From Margaritifera margaritifera (taxonomy: Eukaryota; Mollusca; Bivalvia; Unionida; Margaritiferidae), in assembly GCA_029931535.1 (NCBI GenBank), contig JAQPZY010001415.1:2570501-2634500 (forward strand): 64,000 nt of DNA, in the 5' to 3' direction. A program made the position numbers and the translations under genes. The notes beneath the pieces were generated by a model. The model ran no database searches. It was given only the letters and a program-made list of their open reading frames with translations, and had not been told where the DNA came from. This document shows positions 34,334 to 47,661 of this stretch, piece by piece (position 1 is the stretch's first letter; each line of letters starts with the position of its first letter).

Positions 34334-36965
34334 ATCTCCTTGTATCTATTATACTCGGTAATTATTAAATCACATTTCCCATTAGCTACATCATTATACT
34401 CTTAGTACATTATTAACCATGTCATAAATAATGTTTAACTTCATTATACCGCAGGTTGCCACAAGAACGTCGTTTTATTTAAATTTTTAAGATGATTTAC
34501 AGTCAAGACCTTTCTGTCAGTTTTATTTATTTGATAAAAGCAAAATCGATTCACATATTTCTTAGTTGATTCAAAAGAAGATATAAATAGAGGATATTTT
34601 GTGTTGTCGATGAAATATATCCGGTATTTACGCAGGAAAAGACTATTTTCTTTTTATTATATACCAAACTTGCTCCAGAATCGAAGCTTAGAAGATTAAA
34701 CTCACTATTCAGCACAAGATCCCACCCCTCTTTTCGCAAAATCACCTCACTTTCATAGGCTGATCATATAAACATCAGTGACTTAAGAGAGCGGTCGGAT
34801 TGGGATGACCTTATCTGTCGCAGTAAATTATATTTTTGACATTTTGTAAACTATTTGATCATATCTGACCACAAAGCAAATCTGATTCAGCTATGCATCA
34901 CAGCGGGTGTATCGTTGTTGTCAAGGAAGTAAGGGGAAATAACTCCATAGAGACGCAAACGGCGTCGATTCAGATTTCTTCAGCAAAAATTAATTTCCAT
35001 GTCTGAAATATAATGCAGTTTCTATTTATGTGTTCTAGCTCACAAATTGCTCGTTTTTGTTGCTGCATGTATAACTTATGTATCACAGAAAATTAAAAGT
35101 CGCAAGGCAGCATGGGAAATCTTCTATATTCACATGTGAAAATATAAGGATATATATTTCACATGTGAAAATATAGGAATGAAAACAATTTGAAAATTAT
35201 TTAGCCAATAAGTTTCTATATTTCACGCTTAAGTATATAATAAAAAATTCCACAAAGTTCTTTGCAACCAAACAGTCTCTGCTTTTGCTGTTGATAAACT
35301 TGGCCGTGTATACGTAACCCTACTAGATCAGAGGTGCGTGTATACGGTTTAATGTGGAACAGGAAGAACCGGAACTGTAAATTCATAAACATATTTTCTT
35401 TTTAGAAGAAACAACATAAATGCAAAGACGTCGATTATGTGATTGCTGATTTAGCAATCATGAGATTGTTTTAACCAAATTCAAACAAGTTTTGATATTT
35501 CAGATAAACACAGTATAATGTATGATACAAGTATAATGTAACTAAGTATCATTTTATTTTTTAAAAAGTGAGTATTCGGAAGAATATATAGCATTAGGTC
35601 CTCCCAATGGAGTCATCTTTAAAATATATACAGAATATAACTATGTCCTTTTTTTCGCACCAAGTTGCCATAGCCAAGTTTCGTTTGCCGATTGAAATAC
35701 TTTATACTGAGCGATTGTATGAAAGGTGACTTTGAAACGTAGCACAGACTGTCTTCATTTAACGTAGTCCGCATGATTAAACTGCAGGGTTAACCGTGCT
35801 TTCTTTATTGTTAATTTACACATTTCACCTTGGCTTTCGCCTTCAAGTAAACATATGAATAGTGTAAATGAAGCTAAATTCAAGCATTGATTTATAGAAA
35901 AGTCGTTTTTACCTATCAAATGCTCAAAATTTGATACGAAGATGTCACTAGATCGCCTATTACAAAGGCAAGTATAGCGTATGAAGAAGTTAAACATCTG
36001 CGTTTTTTTTTAATTTAAACGTGACCAATAATTAAATTTGATCTCCTATCTAAATTTTCAGCTTGAAAATCTTGCAAAAGTTTAAGATCTTGAATACATC
36101 GAATATAAAGTTTATTATTTATAAACCCAATCCACCATGACCGACGTCCACATAAAAAAATACGTTATAGAAATCAACATAATCTAAGTTTTATTTCAAT
36201 TTAAATAATTATTCCAGGAATCATCAGTTTATTGGCGAATTAATTAATTAAGTTTGGTCTTGAGAAGTTCAGTATTGGTGGAAAAAGGGCGTGGAAATGC
36301 AATCCTTGAGGGTGTCCTTATTATCAATGTTCTAATTTGCAAGCAATATCGCAACTTTGGCATAGTCGGTATCATGAGTCATTTCCACCCCACCTTCACC
36401 ACCACCACCACCTCCTCACCCCACCCCTAAAAAATAGTTTATCTTCGCCAAGTCAAATTATTTATTGCGTAACTCTCCTTTTTCTTGACCCATTTAATTT
36501 GTAGTATATAACTACAAATATGCCAATTCAGATTTTAACATTTACTCTCACATTTAAATAGTTCTGGCCAAGTTTTCATTTTATTCAAGACGTTCATACA
36601 CAACGTTCCATTAAAAGTAAAAAGTCTGCTGAAATTATAAGCACTTTGTTACTAAAGAATTCATCTGGTTTTAAATATATGCGACACCTTGTTATCAATT
36701 GGTTTATACCACCACAACTGGACATTATTAAATAAAGGTCACATGAAATATATTATGAAGTAGATTAATTAAGAATCCTTCAATGCTGGTGGCTGGGATA
36801 AAATGGAAGACACACAAACACTTCGAATGTTATGCAGACTACTTAACTAATTACAAACAATAATCGCTTTTCTGTCCCTCCTGTGTCAACATACAGAAAA
36901 CATATGAAACTTCTTTTTGTCAGGTTTACCAATCGAAGAATTAGTTTTGTCTAGCTATTATTAGT
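34334..36965. other. Spacer with no supported gene
   Basis: Open stretches of 60-80 codons on - (34,551-34,745; 35,755-35,997) have no recognisable motif. A C-rich CCACC run lies at 36,387-36,427. Twin palindromes at 35,129-35,169 are listed separately. Confidence 0.5.
35129..35169. repeat. Two copies of a 12-bp palindrome
   Basis: TTCACATGTGAA occurs at 35,129-35,140 and 35,158-35,169, each followed by AATATA. The units are 29 bp apart. This could be a paired binding site or a simple tandem duplication. Confidence 0.7.
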
Positions 36966-37481
36966 GAAAAATGTTAACCATGACGATAATTTATATCGCC
37001 ATGACAGAAATGCATCATCATCAGCAGCTGTATCAAGTTTGGTGAAATGTTTTATTTGAGCCTAGGCTTGGTATGCAAACCATGACCTGTTTTGTGAAAC
37101 TCAGGCAACATAGAACTAAAAGCTGGGAACAAGAAATACATATTGTTCTGCTGAACTCTGTTTCTCAGATAATATGTTAGTTACACCACACTTTGTTCTG
37201 CTAGACTGCCTCCTACTTATGATAACTTAAGATGTGGTATTGATAAATGCACATGTTCGGACGTGCATAATGGGAACAAAATCCAATACTGATGCAATAG
37301 TCTAGCCCGGGAAGGGTGATTAGGAGCAAAGGGTCTCACAATTTTGAAGATGTGGATTTTTTCCTATATAAACACTTGCCTTGTTAGATGCAGGTGTACA
37401 TGCCTAACAATTATATATTGTCATCCGGGCTAGTTAGATATAGGAACTGTCATACCCTGTTCATTTATCCTAAAGACAAAA

Positions 37482-37609
37482 AATGTGTGTGTGGTGTGTG
37501 TGTGTGGTGTATGGTGTGTGTGTGTGTTGTGTGTGTGTGTGGTGTGTGGTGTGTGTATGGTGTGGTGTGTGTGTGTGTGTGGTGTTGTGTGTGTATGTGT
37601 GTGTGTGGT
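37482..37609. repeat. Interrupted (GT)/(GGT) array
   Basis: About 128 bp of GT with regular GGT interruptions, against about 24 bp in copy A. Confidence 0.95.
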
Positions 37610-37759
37610 GAATCAAGTAGTATAAACATTGAGCTACTTCATGAAAAATGACCAAGAAGTGTTAGATGTCATTGAGTTAATCATCTTGTGCAGAATTTCC
37701 TTTATGTGATGGGGTTCAAGGGAACATTGCATGTACATCAGTATTTTCTTGGTTCCAGG

Positions 37760-37905
37760 TCTTGAGGAGACCTTACTTTGATCTATGGCCTTTCCCATGG
37801 GATTTTCCTCACTTAAATTTAGAAAAACAGACAGTGAGAATGTTGACCATTTATCGCTGGGTCCTTGAAAAGTTGTTGACCCCTGAAGAGAAAGTTTCAA
37901 GTATT

Positions 37906-37908
<3 letters not shown>
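37760..37908 (+). pseudogene. Possible exon remnant in segment C
   Basis: After an AG at 37,758-37,759, an open frame reads VLRRPYFDLWPFPWDFPHLN and LEKQTVRMLTIYRWVLEKLL, then enters (AT)n at 37,909. Segment A has the related VLRRPSFDLW and LEKQTVRMLTI at about 700-800, with a frame change after. The composition is protein-like, but there is no donor and no known family. Confidence 0.25.

Positions 37909-37978
<70 letters not shown>
37909..37978. repeat. (AT)n microsatellite
   Basis: About 70 bp of alternating AT, absent from segment A. Confidence 0.97.
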
Positions 37979-37981
<3 letters not shown>

Positions 37982-39479
37982 GGAATTAGTCGTTTAATCA
38001 AAGATGCAGCATGCTCTAGTTCTTTTCATTATTCCTCGACTCTTTGACACTATCAAGCTATCACTGAAGCATATAAATAGAAGCATCTGTTGAATACTTA
38101 ATGAGTGGATCCAGCGTGTGTGATGCTGTATTTACATGTTGATGAGTTAAGTAAAGCAATGTGATTTATGATCACACTGTTTATCATAATAAAAATGGGA
38201 TATGCATCAAACTTGTAACCTTGTATTAACAAATTAATGCAAATATAATTGGTGTAGAATGACGGTGGGGTGGGTTTTTTTTATCAGAGCAATAACTACT
38301 CTACAACTAGCCACATGCATGCTTTGTAAGGATCTGCAAGACTGTTTATGTTGGACAGACCGGGTGCCAGTTGTAGGATGACAAACTACGAACGGGTGGT
38401 TAAAAGTACGGACAGACTTTCCTAAATAATTGATATACATTTGTCTGGGTGAACAGGTACGGTGTCTGTCTGCCACAAAGCTTGTCATCGCTTTCATTAA
38501 AGTGCTTGACGGATTGTGTCGGCTAAATGAGTGGATGGTTTAGATGCTCAGTAATGTTTAACTTTTACTCTACCTAAATGTTCGACAATTTTTTAAAATA
38601 AAATGTCCAGTTAAGGTATATTTGTGAGAAGTCGAGCATTTTGTTTAGAGAAGCTTGTTAGTACTGTTCCTTCCAAAGCTGCTGAAGGATTTTACTGAAC
38701 CCTTGTAGGTTACGTAAACGAGTGTAAATATACAGATTGTGTTCTTCTAGCTCTATTGTTTGAAATATATTTTATTAAAATTGTCAAAGGGATTGTATTT
38801 GGGACAATTAAAATGCCAGCAATGCAAAGATATACATATTTGTAACTGCATCTACATATAGTTTTATTTGCAATTGCAACAATGCAGAATTGCAGTTTTA
38901 ATGTAATTTGCAGAGTCCTGCTTTCGATAAATCACATAATCCATAACGTTAATATGTTAATAAAAAGCAAAACAAAACAAAAACATCTTGAGTTTTTATG
39001 TTTGCCCCAAGAACCTTGTTGGCACAATGATGCACAGATAAAAATTTACCCAACATATGGACTTGCAATTTGTTAGGCATGTTTATATGCATACATAACT
39101 GACCAGCTTATATATTTGCACTTTTTGCTTGGTTTTAGCATTGCTTTTATTATCTGTATTCTTATCTTTAATCTTTGAAGCGACATTTCTTAAGTACTGA
39201 GGACATTTGATTTGTTTTAGATGATCTTAGTTTTCTTGTTTTCATAAAATAATATTATAAAATTGTCTAATGGATGTTAAATCGGATATTTGTCCGTATT
39301 TATTTATTTTGTTTATTTGCTACTATTAATATCTGAGTAAAACAAATTAAAGTAATTATACACTCTTGCAATTTCATAGATTGGAGAGAAGACTGCGGAT
39401 TGAAGAATGGAAGATTGCATAGCGTTCCAATTCCGAAAAATGCTACTTCAACTGAACTGCTGGTTGTAATTTCATCGAT

Positions 39480-40080
39480 GAATTGAACATCGACACAAAA
39501 TTAATGAATATTCTAAATATTATTTTAAAAAAATATGTTGAAGCTGCAAATCATAGATATTTCAGCTCTGCCGGTCAGAGGCTATTGTTGTATATTGTTT
39601 TCAAAATTATTATCGCCGAGGTAAAAAATGACCCCCAGTGCAGACTGTACTCTCGGTCACTCACTTCCTTGAATTGAAGTGTTTTAAATAAGTTAGAGCA
39701 TATACATTTTCAATTTATTTCAGATTCTAAAGATACGTTTATTCCATCCCTTCATGGGACAAAAAGTTGTTTTCTTTAATATAAATTCTATATCCCAATA
39801 AACACTCACGATATGCTTTATTTATCATTGAACATCAACGTACAATTCATGAATATTCAAAATATTGTAACAAAAAGACTCCAAATATGTCTGACCTGCA
39901 AATCATAGATATTTCAGCTCTCTTGGCAAGAGGTTATTGTTTAAAATGTCCACCAGTACAGAGTCTACTGCAAGTTCCTTCTCTCACTTCCTTGAATGGA
40001 AGTATTTCAAATTAGTAAATTCATTTTCATTTTATTTCAGAGACTAGACATAGCCTTTATTTCATATCTTCATAGGACAA
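39480..40080 (+). repeat. Local tandem duplication (~345 bp) inside segment C
   Basis: ATTGAACATC...AATCATAGATATTTCAGCTCT and its downstream TCACTTCCTTGAAT... block occur twice, starting at 39,484 and 39,828. Segments A and B have a single copy. Confidence 0.7.
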
Positions 40081-40148
40081 AATGTGTTTTCTTTACTATC
40101 AATTTTATATCCTCCTGAATACTACTGCAAGGCTTTATTTATCACCAT

Positions 40149-40185
40149 GGGGGGGTGGGGGGGGGTGGGGGGGGTGGGGGGGTGG
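40149..40185 (+). repeat. G-run with T interruptions (G-quadruplex-prone)
   Basis: Five G-tracts of 2 to 9 G separated by single T. Segment A has only TTGGAAGG at the same place (about 3,015). Confidence 0.9.
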
Positions 40186-40852
40186 AATATAGCTATCACT
40201 CTTTCCGTCTGTATGTCTGTTGGTTGGTTCTTAATCCGTCTGACTCTTGGTAAAACATTTTGTTTCCGGAGCATAAGTCTCAAACCGTTCGAGATATTCT
40301 ATAAAACTTGGTACACATATTAAACTAATGGTACGGGTGTTTCTTTTAGTATTGACAGTTCTTAAGTTTCACTATTTTTCTGATTTGTCCTTTTTTGTGC
40401 ATCACTCCATTCATTATTCAAACTTTCTTTTTCAGGGCAAAACTCTAAATCTTCGGTAACCTCATTTTTCATGCTGTGATTAAATGACTGGTAAGTTGAT
40501 TGATTGATTGATTGACTGATTGCTTCATTTATTGATATATTAACTGATTCACTAATTCTTTTGTCCATTCATTGATTAATTTATTAATGTGATCTACTTG
40601 TATATATTTCGAAAAGCAAATGCTAATTTCAAAATATGCAATCGTTTTTTGGCCAAGGATGCGATGCTTCTTTGATTTGTGATTATGTTTATAATTGAAA
40701 GCTTACAAGGCGAATACAAGAACAAAATAACTTTAACATGCTGACAATATATTCTCGCTTCGTCACTCTTGAATAAAGCGTTGATTATCTCGTGATATTT
40801 TTGGTACGCAGACATGTACATATGGATATGTGGCTAGCGTCTGCATGTTATT

Positions 40853-40909
40853 GATTGCATACGTATAATTGTGTTTGATTGGAACGGAAAATTCTTAGAT
40901 GAATCTGAC
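40853..40909 (+). pseudogene. HAD-like first exon, copy C (start lost)
   Basis: The ATG is changed to ATT and a TAA follows. The rest reads VFDWNGKFLDESD up to a GTAAGT donor at 40,910. The motif I Asp is kept, and the second Asp is Asn as in copies A and B. Confidence 0.45.
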
Positions 40910-42265
40910 GTAAGTATTGTAGAGGTTCGGGATTCATTGCTGATCTCTAAACCTTGGTAATTTAGAAATATTCTCATATACGACGTGAATAATTCAAAGA
41001 TAAAATACCGAAGCTACTCAGGATTTATCGTTGACGTTTAATGTTGATACCTAATATACTGTGCATGTAGAAGCCAAAGACGACTGCCCGTACGAGGAAC
41101 TTACTTGTTTGTGTATACATAGAGTGTCAAGCATGAATCGCTGGCAGATCAGGGTCCTCGCTGTTCGTTCTATGAATCATTTTAAACAAGGAGCGGAAGG
41201 CATCACATGCCACAAAATTTGGTGATGGCATATATTGGTTAAATTTGTTTCAATGTTGTATGTGAGTTAAACAATGATAAGTAAGAAATATTAAAATAAA
41301 TAATACGTTCATTTTGAAATTCAGAATCATACGTCAGCGCGATGTTTAGATGGATAATGTTTAAATCTAGTAATATAATGCTTAAATTCCTTTAATTCCT
41401 GTATATGATAATAATATTGAGTGTTAACAATACTAAACAGTGTCTTTTACCATTCAAATGTATAAGAGCGACTCATTATGTGCCTTCTTTAAATGTATGT
41501 GTTGACATTGCTGCTCATGGGGGGAGTAGAATTTTTAAAATATATTTATTTAATTTAGATGCATGGCAGCAAGCAACGGGATAAAGCTAAGCTCAATTAC
41601 ATTTACCGCGAAATGGAAACAATTATACTGCGTAAAAACTTATTATTGGTTTATAAACTTTTTGACACATTGAACAAATATTTTTCCATAAAGTATGTTC
41701 TCTCTGTGATAATGGCAAGAGACTTTTCTTTCGTTTAATTATTGAACCTTTATGCCAGACACTTTTTTGCTACCAATTTACAAACTTAAAACGAAGAGAT
41801 AAACATTTCCACAAGTCAATCAATTGCTCTGTTTATATTTTTTCTTTAGTCTGTGTTAAATCCTTGAAGATTTATTTACTTTTGTAAATAAATATTACAT
41901 TCAGAAACAATCTCAAAAATGAAAGCCTAAGTTACTTAGCATTGTACAGAAAGCGCACCCAACGCCTTTTAAGGTTTTACCTCTCGTATACTAAAATATG
42001 AATAGATGATGCCTCACCTAGACTCGGCTTTGTTTCCTGTCTTTAAATTCAACGGGGAAAACAAAAACTAATCACTCATTTGTTTAAGTATGATATAAAA
42101 CATAATACACTGATACGTGGAGATAAGAGGATGGAGATTATTGCTTCATCATTCCTTGATTTTAATTCTATGGGTTTGATATCTTCGTTACCTTTGATTA
42201 GCTTAATTTGTTACATTTTGTTGGAATATCATTAAATGCCATCGTATTCACATACATTTTGTTCT

Positions 42266-42484
42266 TTGAGTTAAAAAAGAGATCCTGTTTGAAACTTCGA
42301 AAAATATCTCAATCGGAGTCTGGACGAAAAGGATTATGAATAATGTATTATATATTAATTGGAACCCTATGTAAAGTAACGATTTTCAAGCTGAGGTTGT
42401 ATCTCGTTTCATGCATTATACTGACCGAAGAACTATAGGTAGCTTGAATCTTGTCCAAATTAAGTGCTTTCATCCTTTTTCCGC
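42266..42484. other. Left flank of the DNA transposon
   Basis: Short unassigned sequence ending CCGC before the TTAA at 42,485-42,488. Confidence 0.5.
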
Positions 42485-42488
42485 TTAA

Positions 42489-42507
42489 AGGCGCAATGTC
42501 TGTAATT
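42489..42507 (+). repeat. Left terminal inverted repeat of the DNA transposon
   Basis: AGGCGCAATGTCTGTAATT next to TTAA. It is paired with 59,934-59,952. Confidence 0.8.
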
Positions 42508-42789
42508 GTATGGATTTTTGTGAATAGTAAAGGCCATAAAACTAATTTAATGTACAACCATATAAGTTGAAATCATACATAAAAAGGTATGGTTTACCTA
42601 GATTCAATGAAGAAAGTACTAAATAAAGGAGAGAAAATGCTTTTAAGGTAGGGACCGCTTTAAAAGAAACTTGTAGGTCACGAACTGCAAAGGAAAGTTG
42701 ACGTGACCACATAAACAACAACATCATCTTCGTATAGAAGGCGGGCTAGAAGTCACGTGGTAATAGTTTTGATAACTACCGAAACAAAA

Positions 42790-42967
42790 ATGGTTGAGGT
42801 ACCGCATCATTGTCGCTTGCCGAGAAGAAACGACGAAGAGCTGCCAGAAAAAGTGAGCGAAACTTAGCAAGGGTTTGTCCTGGGGACCAATTTGTTCGAT
42901 GGAGAGCACTGATGGAGGAGCTAAGACTGTCAACCGACGTTGAAATAACCAAGCTGTTGCTAGACAG
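42790..42967 (+). pseudogene. Transposase exon 1
   Basis: The open frame reads LAEKKRRRAARKSERNLARV, then CPGDQFVRWRALMEELRLST and ends LLLDR with donor GTAGGT. The nearest ATG (42,790) is in another frame (MVEVPHHCRL), so one indel separates start and body. The basic stretch followed by RWRxLMEEL is characteristic of the family N-terminus. No THAP zinc finger was seen. Confidence 0.6.
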
Positions 42968-43923
42968 GTAGGTCTATATATATGACGTCTACTGTATAGA
43001 AAGTTTTATTAACTTGTCGTATAAGACTAGTTCCTACGTGTGAAGGGTTCAGTTCTGATCTTTTTGTTATGACAAGCAAAGGATTGTTTTCAAAGATTTC
43101 AAAATCTTGCATGGTTGGCTGATAGATATATATGATATATATATGATAGATATTTTCTCTGGTGATTGCATCATTTGTTTACCACATGATTTGTTTTTTG
43201 AAGGGGTGGGGGAATGGGGATATAGTTTCAGACATGGGCGTAATGGGCGTAGCGTGCTTAGAACAGTCATTTGTAGGTGAATTTCTGTCATGAGATAGGC
43301 ACTTAATTTACGCTAGAGAAATTAGATACATGTACAACGCAACTATTCTCAGTTAGGGATAAACTTTCTGTCTCTATCTGACCTAGTGGGATAAATCACT
43401 CCCTAAGACTGTCCCGTCCATCAGTATCAATACAATTTGGGAGCTGATCTATGGGACTATATCTGACCTAGGAAGATGTCTGGAAAGATAAGATTAAGAG
43501 CCTTGTTCGAGCATTCAATACAAAAGTACACAAAAGCTTGATAAGATAATTACGAAGTGAGCACTTAGAAAATTTACGCATGAAAGCAGTAGGCTTATCA
43601 ACAAATATGCCAGCATTTTATTTCCCCTACGAATAAATTACATAATCTCCTTCATTCATATTTACTGGAGGAAATGCATGTGCATTACACATATTCGAAA
43701 ATATTGTCAGACTGCTACTCTATACAGCAGTCACCTATTAACAAAGGTCAGGTTCAGAAATTTCATTTGATTCATACTTATGGTTACATATTTACTGCTC
43801 TAAAAGACACTTTCTGTAATTGATGAACTTACAGACAGATGTGCCTATATATACACACACAAACACACACATACATAATTTAACGTATTCAACAGATTTG
43901 TTTCTTTTCGTGATGTATTGAAG

Positions 43924-44098
43924 ATATGCTGAGTGGAAATCTGCCTCCGTCATGGAGCATGTAGACACTCCTGGACCATCTGGCATAACCAGCCAAGTAC
44001 AGATGTCAGAATTACCATGGGCCATGCTGCATCCACACCAACAAGTACTGCATAAATTTCGGCAGCAGAATTCAATAGCTGACAATAATATCTATGTG
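43924..44098 (+). pseudogene. Transposase exon 2
   Basis: Joins exon 1 in phase (split Arg) to read RYAEWKSASVMEHVDTPGPS and on to NNIYV. The apparent donor is GCAAGT, a GC-AG type. The phase to exon 3 does not match, so this junction may be damaged. Confidence 0.55.
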
Positions 44099-44567
44099 GC
44101 AAGTACATTTAAGAGATTTGTCTAAAAAAGCAGTTTGGTTTTTGATTTTCACATTTGTCTTTTTGTATTGTGCAATAAGGTTGCAAGAATTGAAAACAAT
44201 TTTATAATTGTGACACTTCTTATAACATACCAGGCATAAAGGTGCAAACTGTTTCGAGTATGATCAGTAGAAATGGTATCTGCGCTTTTCTGATATATTA
44301 CAATAGCTCATGTACAGCTGTCCATCGTTATAGCTTTAAATTTATTCGTCAAATAATGAAGAGAATGTTGACAAACATATGAGTACATGGCAACATCTTT
44401 GGAAACCTGGATGCACTCCAAAAGAGTATAACGTGGGAATTTGAAGCGGTGAAGTGTCAAACAGTCATGATTAAGTGCCAATGATTTTTAAGACTCCCTG
44501 TTTAATGAATATAGTAGTTGTTTCTCGTCTGGTGTACAAAAAAATGTTTTCCTTTATTTATGTTTAG

Positions 44568-44693
44568 TGAAGTCTGTATCTCAAGGGTGGAGGAGATGCT
44601 TTCTGAAGTAGAGAGGGTAGCTGAAGGTGAAAAACCCGAAGGAAGGAAGGTATCTAAGAATAAAGTCTCCACTTCATTTATTAATCCTTTTGA
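44568..44693 (+). pseudogene. Transposase exon 3 (acidic linker)
   Basis: Reads EVCISRVEEMLSEVERVAEG, then KNKVSTSFINPFE and a GTAAGT donor in phase 2. It lies in the low-complexity acidic linker between the DNA-binding and catalytic parts. Confidence 0.5.
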
Positions 44694-46317
44694 GTAAGTA
44701 TTAACGTTTGAATGAAGATTATTTTACAGTTTTGTCACGTCCCAACTGCTATCTTAGACAGTTATTTGTCCTTCCCCAAAAGCTTGTTGGTGGGATTACA
44801 TGAAAAGAAAATGATGCTGATATAGAAAAATACAATGTGGAAGGTGTATTTTGGACATGATATTCTGTTAGGTTTAATTTGAGATTGAGTTTGTACTCTG
44901 GCCCAATCAAAAAGGGAGTGTACAAAAGGGAACTCATTTCGGACTGACACTAAATCTTAAGGAATGTTTGGTTTTGATTTGTATTTATTTAGTTTGACAT
45001 TTTGGAAGTGAAACATTTTTGGGGAAAATGCTCTTAGCACGGTTGCACAAAGAACTTCACATATGAAACTAAATTCTTGAAGTTATCTTTTCTTTTAACT
45101 GTATTATCCCAGCTGGTTATTGGTTGGAGAGACATACCATGCCAGCTGTACCCCAAAAAGTGAGATGATATGGGAAACAAATAACAAGTAATATTAAAAA
45201 AATGTATCTGTGTAAACTGATAGTAACATGATTACTTTTTTTTTTGTATCAAATTTTGAACTGTTAGAGGTGAAACCTTGTAAGCAGGATTGTTTGGAAA
45301 GCAATTGAAATTTATGTTTGTATGTGCATATAGATAACCTAGTTATATTTTAATGTCGTGAATGCTGTTTTCCATCTTTTCATTACAAAGTTTCAACTCA
45401 TTCAACTTTGCCTTTTTTGGTTACGCTGGGAGATTAAAGGTATACACTAATGTAGCTTCTACTTCCATATATTTGCTTTCAAAGTTCAGTTTAGCTTTCT
45501 ACTATTTGTGTGTGTTTATGTGTGTGTGTGTGTGTGTGTAAAAAGTACAGCACTAGGTCTTACAATTCATACATGTTGCAGTTTTTAAAATGATTGTGAT
45601 AATATTATCCCGGTGTCCTGTAGAAATTAATCTGTTAAAAAAACCCATCCTGTCGCCCAATTGGAAACCCTATTACTCATATGTCACTTGTTAGTACGTC
45701 TTCTAGGGTATGCAATTAAGATAATGCAGGATAATTACTCACTCACTTAGCCCTGATCTTTTGTATGTGACTTAGTACCTGGGTTATAACTTGGAAAGTA
45801 TTGACATCCCACCCAATAGCCATTTATACACTTCTTGGGCATGAAAAGTGAGATTTATACAAGCAACTGACATTGTCCATGGGATCATCATTAGACACAA
45901 AAGGAACAAACCCCATGCTCATAGCTTGGAAACTATTGGGATCAACACCATATAGTCATGTACATACTTATTGGGCATGAAAAGAAAAATGCACACACCA
46001 AACTGACATTTGGCCTTGAACATTTCTTAGCTAAGAGGCTCATACTTCACGATTGGGGGTCATACAGGGAAGCATGGGGATACTTGTTGTACAAATACAG
46101 ATTTATCGTATGCATTGAACATGCCAGACTTTATAATTACATTTTCCTAATAATCAGTGCTTCAGGTTTGAGGAACGCTGTTTATCAAACCGATTGACAT
46201 TTTTGCATCTTATGATTCCAGGTTCCGAAAAACTTCATATAGTGACTCTCAACTTTTTGTTTTTCCAATGTGACATACAGACATGTATATGCATTTTGTA
46301 ATTGTTTAATTTTTCAG

Positions 46318-46404
46318 TCTTACACTGGAAGTATCTGAAGTTGATGATGTGCAGCAAGAAGACACAAATGAAGACCCCGATTATGAAAGAGGCTTCAATA
46401 TCAT
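46318..46404 (+). pseudogene. Transposase exon 4
   Basis: Acceptor TTTTTCAG. It joins exon 3 with a split Asp codon and reads LTLEVSEVDDVQQEDTNEDP, then DYERGFNI. A GTGATT donor follows in phase 2. The DPDY motif is common before the catalytic region in this family. Confidence 0.6.
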
Positions 46405-46842
46405 GTGATTAAATGCATAAAACATCCAGCTTGGTTGTAAGATTTAGGCTTCTTAACTTCAGTATCTCCACATATTTGGGTGATGGCAGATAGTACACCT
46501 TGAGTAATATAATTGTTGTAAATAATAAGAATAATGATCTAATTCCACCACGTAATCAAGTATTCAAAGGTCTCTGGTTATTTGGACTAAATCAGGTCAT
46601 ACAAAAAGGTCAGATATGGGTTCTAAACGTTGGAGTCATATACTTGCCAAACTTCATACAAGGATTTTCTGGTAACAGAACAGTGTTGGTTTAGACATGG
46701 GCACTTGAGATAAATTTTGAACATCAATATCTTGGAAACGAATTTTTGAGCAGAAATATATTGATCATGAATGACATCTATGGGCATAAGTTGGTTATTT
46801 ATTTGTGAAATACTTTTTCAATGTATTTTCTTCAATAAAAAG

Positions 46843-47095
46843 GCCAGATGGAATGAAATCTGACATGGATGAAGTACCATTTGAGGAGATGGACTTTGGT
46901 ATGGAGATAGAAGATGAGGAGGATCAAGCAGTAAAAGAGGCTCAATGGGAGGAGGAAGAAATTGGGCTCGGCCTAAAGCGAATAAAGACTGCTGAAGACA
47001 CAGATGGCCCGTACCAGAAAAGATCACTGCTTTTGTGTCATTCATCACTGTCTATTCAGCATCAGTTTGTGGGATCAGCACTTTATTTGAAATGG
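46843..47095 (+). pseudogene. Transposase exon 5 with frameshift
   Basis: Joins exon 4 via a split Met and reads PDGMKSDMDEVPFEEMDFGM, then a Glu-rich run. Near 47,007 the better match shifts frame to VPEKITAFVSFITVYS and STLFEM, which is needed to meet exon 6 (VCPSSPV). A GTAAGC donor follows. Confidence 0.55.
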
Positions 47096-47661
47096 GTAAG
47101 CCAGATTGATATGCAGTGACAAATGCTGTGTATATTTGTATTTATTGTTGGTCTGCCTTTGAGTTTATTTCCTCCTAAACATTAGCATGATGACTCGCCA
47201 GCCATATCCATATGTGTACCATTATGTTCCCGGTATAGATGCAGTTAGGGGGTAGTGTTATCTATTAGACACATGATGCTTTATTATGTAGAGCGACGGA
47301 GTAGCTCTAGTCTGTAGGAGGATGAAGAAGATGATTGTGTACCTCCCATGCAGCCCCTTGTGAAAACAAATTAAAGCAACATAGGTGTAATGACCGTAGC
47401 CAGGTGTAGTATCTTAGAATCAAGGGGAAATGGGTACTGTCATAGAATACATTCTGGTTATTAGCCAATGAGAACTTGAGAATTTATTATGTGACGTCCT
47501 AAATAAACAGTCATAGCAGAATGACTTGGATTTGAGGATTATTTCTGGATTACTATACTTACAGGATGTGAGAGTAGAACTGTACATGTAATTCATATTT
47601 GTGTTGTTTTTGGGCCAATGAGGCATCAACACTGCTTTAATTAGTTTGTTTCTCTTTCAGG

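Larger units (their letters stand above)
36966..42265 (+). repeat. Segmental duplication copy C (pairs with 1-5,690)
   Basis: Collinear with segment A throughout, in the same orientation. Differences include a longer GT array, an (AT)n at 37,909, a deletion of the sequence corresponding to about 1,400-1,900, a local duplication of the degenerate exon, a G-run and loss of the HAD exon start codon. It ends about 220 bp before the DNA transposon at 42,489. Confidence 0.85.

Noticed and set aside
40084..40323. A Gly-rich protein across 40,084-40,323
   Set aside because: The Gly run is the G-run, and the flanks are repeat sequence shared with segments A and B.
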